A stretch of DNA of 64,000 nucleotides from Microbacterium imperiale (GCF_017876655.1 NZ_JAGIOK010000001.1:1674001-1738000), one strand, 5' to 3'; counted from the first letter of the stretch, positions 33,334 through 41,583 are shown. The notes: generated by a model from the sequence alone, not told the origin. Numbers and translations are program-made.

Positions 33334-34353
33334 TCAGGGGCGGTGGATGATGTGGTGAGCAATCGTGGTGGCGTCCCGCCAGACACCGGCGATGGTGTCG
33401 GCGCCGCGGCCGCCGTAGCGCGGCATGCCCGCCACGAACAGTCCCGGCATCCCGGTCAGGGTGCGCCTGGATGTGCCTTTGCGCGCCGCATCCGGGAGCC
33501 ACCCGTCGCCGGGCAGGTAGCCGGTGGCGAGGATCACCGAACCGGGCTGGGCCTGGCTGCTATCCGCGAAGCTCACCGTCGTCCCGGCCGCAGCGGTGAC
33601 CGCCGGGCGAAGGGTGACCCCGGCGCGGCGCAGCTGCTCGTAGCTATCGCCGAATACCGGCTCGGCGCGCCGCTCACGCGACAGCCATGACACGCTCTCC
33701 CCCGCCGCTGCCGCGTACCCGGCAGTCGGCCGGAGGCGGCGGGGTGTTCGGACTGCAAGCGTCACCCTGTGCGACGCGGAGAGCTCTCGGGCCAGCTGCA
33801 CCCCGCTGTTGCCGCCGCCGACGATCAGCACATCACTCGTGGGAATCTGCCGCGGGTACAGGTAGTCGCGGCTGTGCAGCGCGACGCCGGGAACGGTCAG
33901 TCCTGACGCCCACTTCGGCACCCTCGGATGCGCAGCGGCGCCGGTCGCGCACACCACGTTGCGGGTCTGCACCTCCCCCGCCGTGGTGGCCAGCAGCAAC
34001 GTGGACCCGTTGCCGCGATGCTCTACGCCGACCGCACGGATGCCCCAGACCGTCTCTACGCGAAGCCCCGCCTCGACGAACCTGAGGTAGTCGACCATCT
34101 CGTCGACCCGGGGATGCCGCCGCTGATCCCCCGGCAATCGCCGCGTCGGCAAGCTGCTGTGCCGGGCATCGCTGAGCAGCATCATCGAATGCCACCGGGA
34201 CCCCCACGAACGCTGACCTTCCGGCGCAGCGTCAATCACCACGAACTCGTGTTGCGGCCGCAGCCCTTTCGCGCTTAACGCGGCGGCCACGGCAAGACCG
34301 GCCTGCCCGGCGCCGACGATGATCACTCGCCGGTGCGACAACCCCGCGGGCAT
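33334..34353 (-). CDS. FAD-dependent pyridine nucleotide oxidoreductase
   Basis: Flavoprotein of 339 residues with two Rossmann motifs: FAD-binding VIIVGAGQAGLAVAAAL at the N-terminus and NAD(P)-binding VLIVGGGNSGVQLAREL near residue 175, plus ILATGYLPGDGW. The layout is that of flavin monooxygenases and ArsO-like or thioredoxin-reductase-like enzymes; no CXXC motif is present, so it is not a thioredoxin reductase. Its ATG shares a base with the dsbA-like stop. It occurs only in cassette B. Substrate unknown; a redox role for the copper/thiol operon is inference. Confidence 0.85.
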   Translation of the reverse strand: MPAGLSHRRVIIVGAGQAGLAVAAALSAKGLRPQHEFVVIDAAPEGQRSWGSRWHSMMLLSDARHSSLPTRRLPGDQRRHPRVDEMVDYLRFVEAGLRVETVWGIRAVGVEHRGNGSTLLLATTAGEVQTRNVVCATGAAAHPRVPKWASGLTVPGVALHSRDYLYPRQIPTSDVLIVGGGNSGVQLARELSASHRVTLAVRTPRRLRPTAGYAAAAGESVSWLSRERRAEPVFGDSYEQLRRAGVTLRPAVTAAAGTTVSFADSSQAQPGSVILATGYLPGDGWLPDAARKGTSRRTLTGMPGLFVAGMPRYGGRGADTIAGVWRDATTIAHHIIHRP

Positions 34354-35021
34354 CAGGATTCGCCGTTCACCGCGGCCTGGATCGCGGCTTCCAGGTCACC
34401 CCACTCCTGCAGCTCCTGCAACTCGCCGTCGACGAAGAAAGTTGGCGTGCTGCCCACCCCGAGCGCGCGGCCCTCGTTGAAGTCCAGCTCCACTCGCTCT
34501 GCCGTGGCCGGGTCTGCGACCGCGGCATCATACGCTGCCATATCCAGCCCGAGTTCTTCGGCGAAGCTGCGGAACAGATCAGCGCGGGACTCTTGTGCCT
34601 CGCCCCACTCCGCCTGCGTCTCGAAAAGCCGGTGATACATGTCCTCGAAACGGTCCTGACCTGCAGCGGCCTCTGCCGCGATCGCCGCGTTCTTCGAGTT
34701 GAAGTGCCCGGGCAGCGGGAAGTAGCGGACCACGTATGTGATTTCCCCCGCGTACTGTCCCCTCAGGTCTTCGACGATCGGGTAGAACGCGCCACACGCC
34801 TCGCACTCGAAGTCGAGAAATTCCACCACGGTCACCGCCTCCGGGCCGCCGTCGTCGAGGACGTGGGAGCTCTCCCGGACCACTGACAGGGTCCCCGGGC
34901 CGGCGCCTCCCTCCGGCGGTGCGGCCGGACTCCGGTTGACGAGGGCATAGATGATTGCGGCTAGCACCAGCAGGGCGGCGACCGCGACGGCGATCAACGT
35001 CGCTTTGACAGGGGTTTTCAT
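34353..35021 (-). CDS. DsbA/DsbG-like membrane-anchored thiol oxidoreductase (cassette B)
   Basis: Protein of 222 residues, first gene of the cassette B operon. Anchor helix KATLIAVAVAALLVLAA, then VVEFLDFECEACGAFYP with active site CEAC, and GVGSTPTFFVDG with the cis-Pro. Start at MKTPVKATL; the preceding seven codons in frame are not conserved. The end DLEAAIQAAV identifies the orphan tails at 16223 and 39530. Likely oxidises exported thiols, recharged by VKOR. Confidence 0.92.
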   Translation of the reverse strand: MKTPVKATLIAVAVAALLVLAAIIYALVNRSPAAPPEGGAGPGTLSVVRESSHVLDDGGPEAVTVVEFLDFECEACGAFYPIVEDLRGQYAGEITYVVRYFPLPGHFNSKNAAIAAEAAAGQDRFEDMYHRLFETQAEWGEAQESRADLFRSFAEELGLDMAAYDAAVADPATAERVELDFNEGRALGVGSTPTFFVDGELQELQEWGDLEAAIQAAVNGES

Positions 35022-35109
35022 CGGGTACTCCGAACACTTCACACGGCACAGGACAGAACCCGGGCACAGCCCGGGACGAGCGCCGCCCAGACAGGCGGCG
35101 TGCCGGATT

Positions 35110-35556
35110 TCAGGTTCGGGAAAGACCCAACTGAGGAAGAGACAGAGCGCTCACACGCGGGCGAGCAGGAGAAGCAAGAAGCGACAAAGCGTGAAGCGGC
35201 TGCCACTCAGGCACAGAAGGAGGACGGGAGCGCCACATCAACCTCGCCAGCACCAAAAAGACGAGGCCACACAGTACGCCCAGAACACACAGAGCGACTC
35301 CTGCCAGCGCGTCAGGTTGGAGCGTTACCTCGGCAATCACCGAGACCTCCGAGTCCGGCGCGGCGGGGTCGATGTGCGGATCCACCAAAGCACTGATCAC
35401 TAGGGGAACCGGCGCGGTTCCTTTACCTTCAAGATGGCTAGCCGCCGCGATCCCCATCATCAGAAGCAATGCCAAACCGACACTGGTAATGAAACGCATT
35501 ATCAGCAGACGCTCACTCAGCATCACGGATCGCGGAGTCCGGGCCGAGGAGACCAT
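35110..35556 (-). CDS. Small membrane protein, unknown function (cassette B)
   Basis: Homologue (148 residues) of the protein at 15038, sharing LITSVGLALLLM-like RFITSVGLALLLM, PLVISALVDPHIDP, LCVLGVLCGLVFLVL with its Cys pair, and the end LPQLGLSRT. The middle loop and the Arg-rich part vary. It again lies about 90 bp upstream of the dsbA-like gene on the same strand. A second Met (MRFITSVG) may be the real start. Function unknown; retention in both cassettes next to dsbA suggests a linked role. Confidence 0.75.
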   Translation of the reverse strand: MVSSARTPRSVMLSERLLIMRFITSVGLALLLMMGIAAASHLEGKGTAPVPLVISALVDPHIDPAAPDSEVSVIAEVTLQPDALAGVALCVLGVLCGLVFLVLARLMWRSRPPSVPEWQPLHALSLLASPARPRVSALSLPQLGLSRT

Positions 35557-35638
35557 CTCTTACAGCTTACCCGCGCGCGTGAATGTCAGTTGCGGTGTAT
35601 GCGCCGGAAGCGGCGCGTGCGAACGACGGCGGCGGAGG

Positions 35639-35710
35639 CGGTTGGAGACGTTGGTGCGGGAGAGCTCCAGATCGCGGGCAAGATCCGGGGCGTAGCCGGG
35701 GGCACGCACC
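35639..35710 (-). pseudogene. Helix-turn-helix remnant of a CmtR-like regulator
   Basis: Reverse strand reads APGYAPDLARDLELSRTNVSN, equivalent to APGYPAELSRDLDLTRSNVSN of the cmtR at 17925. Nothing before or after continues the family. A third cmtR therefore once stood here. Confidence 0.65.
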
Positions 35711-35719
35711 CGGATACGA

Positions 35720-35756
35720 CGATGCCGGGAACCTCCCAATGAGGTTCCCGGCATCG
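35720..35756. terminator. Hairpin terminator after the alkaline phosphatase
   Basis: Perfect 16-bp stem: CGATGCCGGGAACCTC, loop CCAAT, GAGGTTCCCGGCATCG. It lies 8 bp past the phosphatase stop on the minus strand. No U-tract follows, as is usual for high-GC actinobacteria. Confidence 0.8.
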
Positions 35757-35764
35757 CGAAGGGA

Positions 35765-37645
35765 TCAGACCGTGCGGCGGCGACGGCGGGATGCCAGGTG
35801 AGCGCCCAGGGTGACGGCCAGGAGGCCGGCGACGAAGAAGCCGATCGGGAGCGCCCCGCCCGTGCGGGCCAGGGGGTTGTTGGTGTTGCTGCTGCCACCG
35901 GCTGCTGCGGCGCCGGTCTCGGTGGGCAGCGGCTCCGGCGTCGGGTTCGCCGACGCGGCGTCCGTGACGGCGAACTGCGCGGTAAGAACCGTCCCGGTCT
36001 GGGCGCCGGTGAGGGTCACGGAGTGAGCGCCCGCCTCCATCGGCGCGGTGACTTCGTAGGTCACGGTGCCGTTGAGAACATCGCGCGCGCCAAGGTCGAC
36101 CGGCTCAGAGGCCAAGGTGGCGTCGGTCTGCCAGTCCGCGTTGAGCCCAGCCGCGGTGACCGAGAAGGTGGCACCCGGCTGCACCTCTGCCGGCGCGGAG
36201 ATCGTGGCGTTGGCCGACAGCGACGCAAGATTGCGCTCGAGGGCCAGGCCGTTTGCCGCCGTGAAGAACAGGTCGGTTTGATCGGTCAGCCCCACCACAT
36301 TCGCAGCGCCGGGGCCGTAGCCGGCGATCCGCACCTGCGCTCCGGTGTGCTGCTGCGATCCGCCCTGGGCGGAGGTGCCGTACGCGACTATCATCTCCTG
36401 GCCATCTGCTGTGAGCAGGTGCGTGTTCAGGCCGGGAATCGGCGAGCCGACGATCTGGCTGGTGTGTGCGTGGTCTGCCGTGACGACGACGAGGGTGTCC
36501 TTGCGCTCCTGGGCGAAGGCGAGAGCGACCTGCACTGCTTCGTCAAGGTCGACCGTCTCGCCGATCTGCCCACACGCGTTGGCGGCGTGGTCCTGCTTAT
36601 CGATGCTCGCGCCCTCAACCTGGAGGAAGAATCCGTCCTCGCCGTCCAGCAGGGAGATCGCCTTCTCCGTCAGCGATCCGAGCGAGAGGTCGCTCGCGAG
36701 ACGGTCGGGGTTCTCCGTGCAGGCCACTGCGGCGGGCAGGGAACCACCCGAGGTGAGGTCGGTCGCCGCGGGACCCTGCCAGCGGACGGGGAAGTTACCT
36801 TCGGTGAAGAGTCCCAGCAGCGGCTGATCCGCATCGGCGACGGTGACCGCATCGAGGCTCGCGGCGTCACCGACCAGCTGAAAACCGCGGGCTTCCGCCT
36901 GCTCGAAGAGGGTCTTTCCCTCCCACGGGCCGGCCTTGGCGGTCTGCTCGAAGGAAGCCGAACCGCCGCCGAGCGTCACGTCGGGACGCACGTTGAGCAT
37001 CTGCTCGCTGATGGACCCGAGGCCGCCGTTCTCCAACGCCTCGGAAGCGCAGCGCTGGCTGGTCTCGTTGGGACCGTAGCAACCACGCGCGGAGATGTGC
37101 GCGACCTGGGCGCCGGGGGTGGCGTCCTGGATCTCCGAGGTGGAGACGTTCCCTGTCTTCATTCCGTTCGCGCGAGCGATCTCCAGGAGAGTGGCCTGCG
37201 GCGCGTTGGCGACGTCGACGCTGAGGCGGCCGTTGACGGTCTTGGTGCCGGTAGACCACGCACTCGCGGTCGAGGCCGACTCGGGCGCATAGTTCGGCGC
37301 ACCCGTATCCGTCAGGGCGTAGGTCGTGTACTGGCCGGTCAACGGCAGAGCGTCGATACCAGCGAACTCACCTGCAGCGCCCTCAGCGTAGTTACGGGCA
37401 ATCGTGATCTCGCTGTCGCCCATCCCGTCGCCGATGAGCAGGATGACGTTCTTTGCGGGGCCGTCAACAATGGAGTCCCGCAGCAACTGGGTCATGTCGC
37501 CGTCGTTGCGGGTGGCTCCGCCGTTCTCAGTAAGGTCATCAGCCATCGCTGAGGCGGGCAACGCGCTCATCGAGACGAAGCCAACCATGGTCACAGTGGC
37601 GCCCAACGCAGCGATGACGCGCCGTCGGCGAATGAACGATTTCAT
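35765..37645 (-). CDS. phoA: Secreted, wall-sorted alkaline phosphatase (PhoA family)
   Basis: E. coli-type alkaline phosphatase of 626 residues. Signal peptide ([18 protein letters not shown]), metal site [11 protein letters not shown], nucleophile Ser in [13 protein letters not shown] (Glu replaces the Asp that precedes Ser102 in E. coli), then [17 protein letters not shown] and [12 protein letters not shown]. After the enzyme (to about 470) comes an Ig-like domain, a Pro/Thr linker, LARTGG, a helix and RRRRRTV, which resembles a class of sortase signal (LAxTG). Start at MKSFIRRR. A hairpin terminator follows. In this metal island released phosphate could precipitate Pb or Cd outside the cell, an inference. 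Confidence 0.93.
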   Translation of the reverse strand: MKSFIRRRRVIAALGATVTMVGFVSMSALPASAMADDLTENGGATRNDGDMTQLLRDSIVDGPAKNVILLIGDGMGDSEITIARNYAEGAAGEFAGIDALPLTGQYTTYALTDTGAPNYAPESASTASAWSTGTKTVNGRLSVDVANAPQATLLEIARANGMKTGNVSTSEIQDATPGAQVAHISARGCYGPNETSQRCASEALENGGLGSISEQMLNVRPDVTLGGGSASFEQTAKAGPWEGKTLFEQAEARGFQLVGDAASLDAVTVADADQPLLGLFTEGNFPVRWQGPAATDLTSGGSLPAAVACTENPDRLASDLSLGSLTEKAISLLDGEDGFFLQVEGASIDKQDHAANACGQIGETVDLDEAVQVALAFAQERKDTLVVVTADHAHTSQIVGSPIPGLNTHLLTADGQEMIVAYGTSAQGGSQQHTGAQVRIAGYGPGAANVVGLTDQTDLFFTAANGLALERNLASLSANATISAPAEVQPGATFSVTAAGLNADWQTDATLASEPVDLGARDVLNGTVTYEVTAPMEAGAHSVTLTGAQTGTVLTAQFAVTDAASANPTPEPLPTETGAAAAGGSSNTNNPLARTGGALPIGFFVAGLLAVTLGAHLASRRRRRTV

Positions 37646-37999
37646 GCGGGGGAAGCCTCTCGAGTAAAACGCGCCGCATGGGACGGGACGCGTGGACCAA
37701 TACAGAAAACCTGCCGTGTCGGGCCGTGGGCTGGCTCGTGAGTGAACACCCGATGAAACATCGAGCTCAGCAGACTCGATCGTGGCGAAGAGTCGGACGC
37801 AGCATCTGGGTGAGACCCACAGAAGACGGAGTGTGAGTGGCCCGGGTGGGCGGCACTTCCGTGCGCGCTCACCCGGGCCGGTCACCTTCGGCGCACCACC
37901 ACCTCTGGCGACCGTGGGACGTCGGGAGGGAAAGGTGACGCCCCACCTGCCTGCACCTCAGAAGCGATGCGGCAGCTTTTCGTCCCGGCGTTTGCCGGT
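37646..37999. other. Intergenic region upstream of phoA
   Basis: No gene supported. It holds the phoA promoter region and a strong hairpin (37839-37879). Minus strand GTTTCATCGGGTGTTCACTC at 37739-37758 is faintly like the direct repeats bound by PhoP, but spacing is poor and I do not rely on it. Confidence 0.4.
37839..37879. terminator. Hairpin terminator downstream of DyP remnant
   Basis: Arms GGCCCGGGTG (37839-37848) and CACCCGGGCC (37870-37879) pair across 21 bp, flanked by a further GTGA/TCAC pair. It lies about 120 bp beyond the DyP stop on the minus strand. Confidence 0.55.
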
Positions 38000-38330
38000 T
38001 CAGTTCAAAAGTGTGTCCCCGATGTATCCGCCTTCGGCGCAGCCAGGTGGGATGGCGAAGACCGCAGAACCGATCGGGACGGTCCACTCGTTGAGGAGGT
38101 CGAGTTCGTCGAGGCGTTTCTGCAGCGGAGTGAACTGGGTGTCGACGTCGGCTTGGAAGGACACGAAAATCAGGCCCGAGTCGGACACGGACCCGTTTCC
38201 AGGTGGGATGTCGTAGTTGTATGCGCGGCGGAAGATCCGTTGACGGCCATCTTCGAACCGGGCTCGGCGCATGTGGGAGAACTCCGGGATCACCGGGAAC
38301 CCAGGTATCGACTCACGTTTCTGGTAGCGC
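38000..38330 (-). pseudogene. DyP-type peroxidase, C-terminal remnant
   Basis: About 105 codons of the end of a dye-decolorising peroxidase (EfeB type): IFRRAYNYDIPPG, GLIFVSFQADVDTQFTPLQ, then SAVFAIPPGCAEGGYIGDTL. This contains the family's final beta strands and the Arg of RRAYNYD, but the heme-binding histidine domain upstream is gone. The frame loses similarity at about 38330, just before the repeated AACGATCGTT motif. Full proteins have about 400 residues. Confidence 0.75.
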
Positions 38331-38356
38331 TTCCGAACGACCGGCGCACGGTATGC

Positions 38357-38387
38357 CAAGAACGATCGTTTCCGGACGCTTAGATCT
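38357..38387 (+). repeat. Repeated motif AACGATCGTT..TAGATCT, copy 2
   Basis: AGAACGATCGTTTCCGG followed by TAGATCT, matching the motif at 17857. It separates the DyP stump from cadC. Confidence 0.5.
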
Positions 38388-38415
38388 CATCGACGAACTC
38401 CGATATGATCGGTGA

Positions 38416-38748
38416 GTGACGATGACCACTGAGATGACCGCCGCTGTATCGCTGTTCCACTCGCTTGCCGATCGCAGTCGCTTGTCGATACTGCGGCGAC
38501 TGTCGATGGGTGAGGCTCGGGTGAGGGACCTCACCGACGAGCTCGGGTTGGCGCAGTCAACCGTGTCGGAGCACGTGGGATGCCTCCGCGAATGCGGACT
38601 TGTCGTCGCCCGCAGTGAAGGTCGACAGAACTTCTACTCCGTTTCCACTCCGGAAGTCATCGACATCCTGGAAGCCGCCGAGCGACTCCTCGCCACGACC
38701 GGCTACAAGGTCGATCTGTGCCAGACCTACGGGCGTGATGCCCGATGA
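38416..38748 (+). CDS. cadC: CadC-type ArsR metal-sensing repressor
   Basis: ArsR/SmtB regulator of 110 residues: SLFHSLADRSRLSILRRL, recognition helix AQSTVSEHVGCLRECGLV, wing SEGRQNFYSV. Cysteines in CLREC plus C in VDLCQTYG near the end make a thiolate site suited to Cd/Pb. The GTG start follows TATGAT by 6 nt, so it is probably leaderless; an in-frame ATG is at 38422. Its stop overlaps cadD by 4 bp. It should repress the pair until cadmium or lead is bound. Confidence 0.9.
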   Translation: MTMTTEMTAAVSLFHSLADRSRLSILRRLSMGEARVRDLTDELGLAQSTVSEHVGCLRECGLVVARSEGRQNFYSVSTPEVIDILEAAERLLATTGYKVDLCQTYGRDAR

Positions 38749-39353
38749 TCGGAACCATCGCGGCCGCCATCGGACTGTTCGCGGCCACGAACATCGACGA
38801 CATCGTTGTCCTCACGGTGCTGTTTCTCGCGTCGACGCGCGGCTCCCTTCCAGGATGGAAAGTCGTTGCAGGGCAATACCTCGGCTTCATCGCTCTCGTA
38901 GCGATCAGCGTCATCGCCGCCGCCGGCCTCACCATCGTCCCGAACGAATGGGTCGGGTTCTTGGGCCTGATCCCACTCGCAATTGGTGTCTATGGTCTGA
39001 TCCGAACCCTCCGGCGCCGGGGCGACGATGACGAGGACGACAGCGCGATCAGCGCAGGAGGACTGCTCGGAGTCGCCGGCATCACGATCGCCAACGGCGC
39101 CGACAACATCTCCCTCTACACGCCGGTCTTCCGCACCAACCCCGTTCCGGACACCATCGTCACCATCATCGTCTTCTTGGTGCTCGTCGCCGTGTGGTGC
39201 CTCGTCGCGCGCTTCGTCGGCACCAACAAGACCGTCACAGAGGCATTGGAGAAGATCGAGCATTGGCTCGTGCCCGCCGTTTTCATCGGGCTCGGCCTGT
39301 ACATCCTGATCGAGTCGGGCGTAGTCCTCCGTCTCATCGACGTTCTGTCATGA
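38745..39353 (+). CDS. cadD: CadD-family cadmium resistance transporter (copy 2)
   Basis: CadD protein of 202 residues: FAATNIDDIVVLTVLFLA, GITIANGADNISLYTPVF and six helices. The central loop has RRRGDDDEDDS, an acidic stretch like that of the first CadD. It is intact and forms an operon with cadC. It is diverged from the copy at 4001, so the two were probably acquired independently. Cadmium is the expected substrate. Confidence 0.92.
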   Translation: MIGTIAAAIGLFAATNIDDIVVLTVLFLASTRGSLPGWKVVAGQYLGFIALVAISVIAAAGLTIVPNEWVGFLGLIPLAIGVYGLIRTLRRRGDDDEDDSAISAGGLLGVAGITIANGADNISLYTPVFRTNPVPDTIVTIIVFLVLVAVWCLVARFVGTNKTVTEALEKIEHWLVPAVFIGLGLYILIESGVVLRLIDVLS

Positions 39354-39374
39354 CCAAGGTCGCCAGATTGGCCG

Positions 39375-39550
39375 TCGCCGCCCAAGCGGCCGCGCAGCAG
39401 GGCCAGTTCGAAGACATGTACCACCGGCTGTTCGAGACACAGGAACAGTGGGGCGAGGCACAAGAGTCACACGCGGCACTGTTCCGCGACTTCGCCGCCG
39501 ACCCGACAACTGAGGAGCGCGTGCGATTCGAGGCCGCTCTCCAAGACTGA
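39375..39550 (+). pseudogene. Internal remnant of a dsbA-like gene
   Basis: Reads AAAQQGQFEDMYHRLFETQ, then EQWGEAQESHAALFRDFAAD, PTTEERVRF and EAALQD stop. Compared with the dsbA-like gene at 14286 the CEAC half is missing and there are two internal in-frame deletions. The last codons are inside the 477-bp repeat. It faces the permease remnant, the same arrangement as at 16223. Confidence 0.75.
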
Positions 39551-40007
39551 TCGAGCCGTCCGGGCCGGTACTGGTCAGTCGGTCGTCACTGTAGGAGCGC
39601 TCTGCCGAGCAATGCGGGGCACCAAGCGTACGAGCACGACCATCGCGACGAGTTCCACCAACGTCTGAGTGACGACGGCAAGCGGCGCGATGCTCAACGA
39701 GGCAGGCAGGGCTAGCGCGAGTGGCAGCACGACAAGGGAGTTCCGGGTGGCCGCCGAGAACATCACGGCACGAGTGGGGGGAACGTCGAGCTGCGCGAAT
39801 CGAGCAGTGAGGAGGCCTGCCGCGACAGCGACTACGACGAATGCTATGTAGAGCGGCACCACTCGCAGCAGCGTCAGCGCCTGGGAGCCGACCGCGGCGA
39901 TCTGCGATCCGACGACCACCGCCAGCGTCACCATCATCAGCGGGACCATCGCACCCGCCATCACCTGTTCTAACGCGCGACCGATGCGGTGTCGTCGCGC
40001 GACCGCC
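39531..40007. repeat. 477-bp direct repeat, copy 2
   Basis: Same sequence and orientation as 16242-16718. The permease part here is cut at codon level after CGCGCGACCGCC, where a different sequence begins. Confidence 0.9.
39575..40007 (-). pseudogene. ACR3-type permease, C-terminal fragment
   Basis: The last 144 codons of the permease at 16286, identical as far as I can compare, starting within RHRIGRALEQVMAG and ending APTVTTD. The N-terminal 60 percent is absent, so it cannot make a carrier. Confidence 0.88.
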
Positions 40008-40023
40008 GGCGGTCGATCGCCGG

Positions 40024-40311
40024 ATGGACGCGAAGATCCTCGAACGCGCAGCTCGCGAGGGCGGCCCGCTGCAATCGCTCACCGCGGCCGAACTGGAACT
40101 CGACAAGGTGGCCGTCACGATCGACCCGCAGCCGAAGCCGGTTCGCGCGTGGGTGCGGTTCGGCTCAACACCTGTGTGGGTTGACGCCGAGGCGTGCCGG
40201 TGGACACCGGATGCCGTAGCTATTCGGTTCTCCGTAGGCGGGGTCGAGCATCGCGCGTGGGTATGGGCATCTGCGGTGACGCCCCTCAGCGCGAAGCCGC
40301 CGGCTGGGTGA
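40024..40311 (+). CDS. Hypothetical protein
   Basis: Ninety-five residues starting MDAKILERAAREGGPLQSL and ending WASAVTPLSAKPPAG. No signal peptide or membrane segment; the middle (PKPVRAWVRFGSTPVWVDAEACRW, shortened here to its sense) is Trp/Val-rich and beta-like. I do not recognise the family. It begins 17 bp after the repeat boundary and is convergent with the nuclease gene, so it belongs to the conjugation-type module. Confidence 0.55.
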   Translation: MDAKILERAAREGGPLQSLTAAELELDKVAVTIDPQPKPVRAWVRFGSTPVWVDAEACRWTPDAVAIRFSVGGVEHRAWVWASAVTPLSAKPPAG

Positions 40312-40323
40312 GCACGAACGCGA

Positions 40324-40845
40324 TCACCTGCCGCCGCCCGTCGCGCACGCGGCCCACAGGCCGCGGCGGTCGCGCTCGGCGGCGTCCTGGGCGGCCCTGT
40401 GGGCGTCCTGGCCGTCATAAGCGGCGTCGTAGGTGTATTCATACCCGGCGCCGGCCTCGATGAGAGTCAGGGCGACGCTGTGGCCCTCGTGCTGCACGTG
40501 TCGCAGTAGCCGGCCGTACCGGTCGACGTCGGCTTGGGTGGGGTCCGCGATCAGCTCGACGTCGCTGCGGTAGATCAGCTCGTCGAGGATCTCGCGCGCC
40601 TCCTGCGCGTAACACTCGTCTGCCTTCCCACCTCGGCCGATCTCGGGGGTATCTATTCCGATGATCCGCACCCGCTGCGCGCCGGCGCCGGTGTCGACGT
40701 CGATCGTGTCGCCGTCGACGACTGCGACCACGACACCGCTCGTCGACGAGCTTGCTGCGTTAGGACTGCTGGGCGGCACGCACGCGCTGACGCTGATGCT
40801 CACCCCGAGCAGGATCGGAGCGAGCATCAGGCGTCGCGGGCTCAT
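40324..40845 (-). CDS. Thermonuclease-family (SNase) lipoprotein
   Basis: Secreted nuclease-like protein of 173 residues with lipobox SVSAC. The SNase fold shows VVAVVDGDTIDV, RIIGIDTPE, then DVDRYGRLLRHV and ALTLIEAGAGYEY. The catalytic Arg of RIIGIDTPE, Asp of DGDT and Arg of DRYGR are present, though Glu of the usual LxxxGLA part is less clear. Start at MSPRRLMLAP. Last gene of the conjugation-tail operon. Extracellular nucleases of this type are common on actinobacterial conjugative elements. Confidence 0.88.
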   Translation of the reverse strand: MSPRRLMLAPILLGVSISVSACVPPSSPNAASSSTSGVVVAVVDGDTIDVDTGAGAQRVRIIGIDTPEIGRGGKADECYAQEAREILDELIYRSDVELIADPTQADVDRYGRLLRHVQHEGHSVALTLIEAGAGYEYTYDAAYDGQDAHRAAQDAAERDRRGLWAACATGGGR

Positions 40846-40850
40846 CGTGT

Positions 40851-41168
40851 TCAAACCCGGCTGCGCTTTAATGTCACCGCTACGGCAACGACGACAGCGA
40901 GAACGAGGCTGGCAACGACCGCGATCGCGGGCCTCCACTCATCGACGGTCGCGCCGGCCAGGATCGTGATTAGGGCGGTAGTGAACCCCGTGATGCCAGC
41001 TCGAATCGCCCAGGTCGTGTAGTCGAGAGCACCGAACAGCGCGGCCAGGATGATTGCGACAGACGCAACGCATGCGGTGACGGTCGCGAAGCCAGTGACA
41101 GCTTCGATGAGCCCGGGTATGGGTGGGATCCGCGGCTTGATATCGGGCATGCCGGACTGCGAGAACAT
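40851..41168 (-). CDS. Small membrane protein of the conjugation module
   Basis: Protein of 105 residues with three hydrophobic segments (TACVASVAIILAALFGAL, AGITGFTTALITILAG, AIAVVASLVLAVVVAVAV) and a short basic end. The size and position between ssb and the nuclease lipoprotein fit an accessory component of an actinobacterial type IV secretion locus, but no family is recognised. It is 5 bp from the nuclease start. Confidence 0.65.
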   Translation of the reverse strand: MFSQSGMPDIKPRIPPIPGLIEAVTGFATVTACVASVAIILAALFGALDYTTWAIRAGITGFTTALITILAGATVDEWRPAIAVVASLVLAVVVAVAVTLKRSRV

Positions 41169-41174
41169 CGTCGG

Positions 41175-41561
41175 TCAGCTCCCCGCCGGCGTCGGCTCTT
41201 CTGTAGCAGGGGCACGACGGACGGGCTCGACGGCGGCAGTCGCGTGGGCGAGGTCGGGGCCGATCGCGGAGGCATCGATGATGCGCCGGTACACGGTGCC
41301 TTCACGGCCCTCGAACGATGCATCCCGTTCGACGCCGGCGACAATCACCGCGTGCCCCTTGCGCAGCGAGCTCGCGGCGTTCGCGCCAAGCTCGAACTTC
41401 GCCTCGACGTAGTGAGCGAGGGGCTGGTGCCCCTCGATTCGCTCGTCGCCGCGGTACTCGTAGGTGTTCTCGAGCACCGTGAACTTGGTGATCTGGATGC
41501 GGCCTGCCTGCTGCACCTCGGGGTCAGCGGAGAGCCGGCCGGTGACGAATCGTGCGGACAT
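41175..41561 (-). CDS. ssb: Single-stranded DNA-binding protein
   Basis: SSB-type OB-fold protein of 128 residues beginning MSARFVTGRLSADPEV, with FTVLENTYEY, HYVEAKFELGANAASSLRKG and HAVIVAGVERDASFEGREG in the usual order. The acidic tail typical of housekeeping SSB is absent; it ends EPTPAGS, as plasmid-borne SSBs often do. It lies between the M23 peptidase and the small membrane protein on the same strand. Role: protecting transferred single-stranded DNA. Confidence 0.88.
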   Translation of the reverse strand: MSARFVTGRLSADPEVQQAGRIQITKFTVLENTYEYRGDERIEGHQPLAHYVEAKFELGANAASSLRKGHAVIVAGVERDASFEGREGTVYRRIIDASAIGPDLAHATAAVEPVRRAPATEEPTPAGS

Positions 41562-41583
41562 GGGGGTTCCTCTCTCTTGGTGG

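Noticed and set aside
35798..37552. A 584-codon plus-strand frame antisense to the phosphatase
   Set aside because: It mirrors codon bias of the true gene on the other strand, has no family pattern, and phoA on the minus strand is complete.
37739..37758. PhoP box upstream of phoA
   Set aside because: Only one half-site resembles GTTCAC and spacing to the next is 12, not 11; too weak to report as a site.
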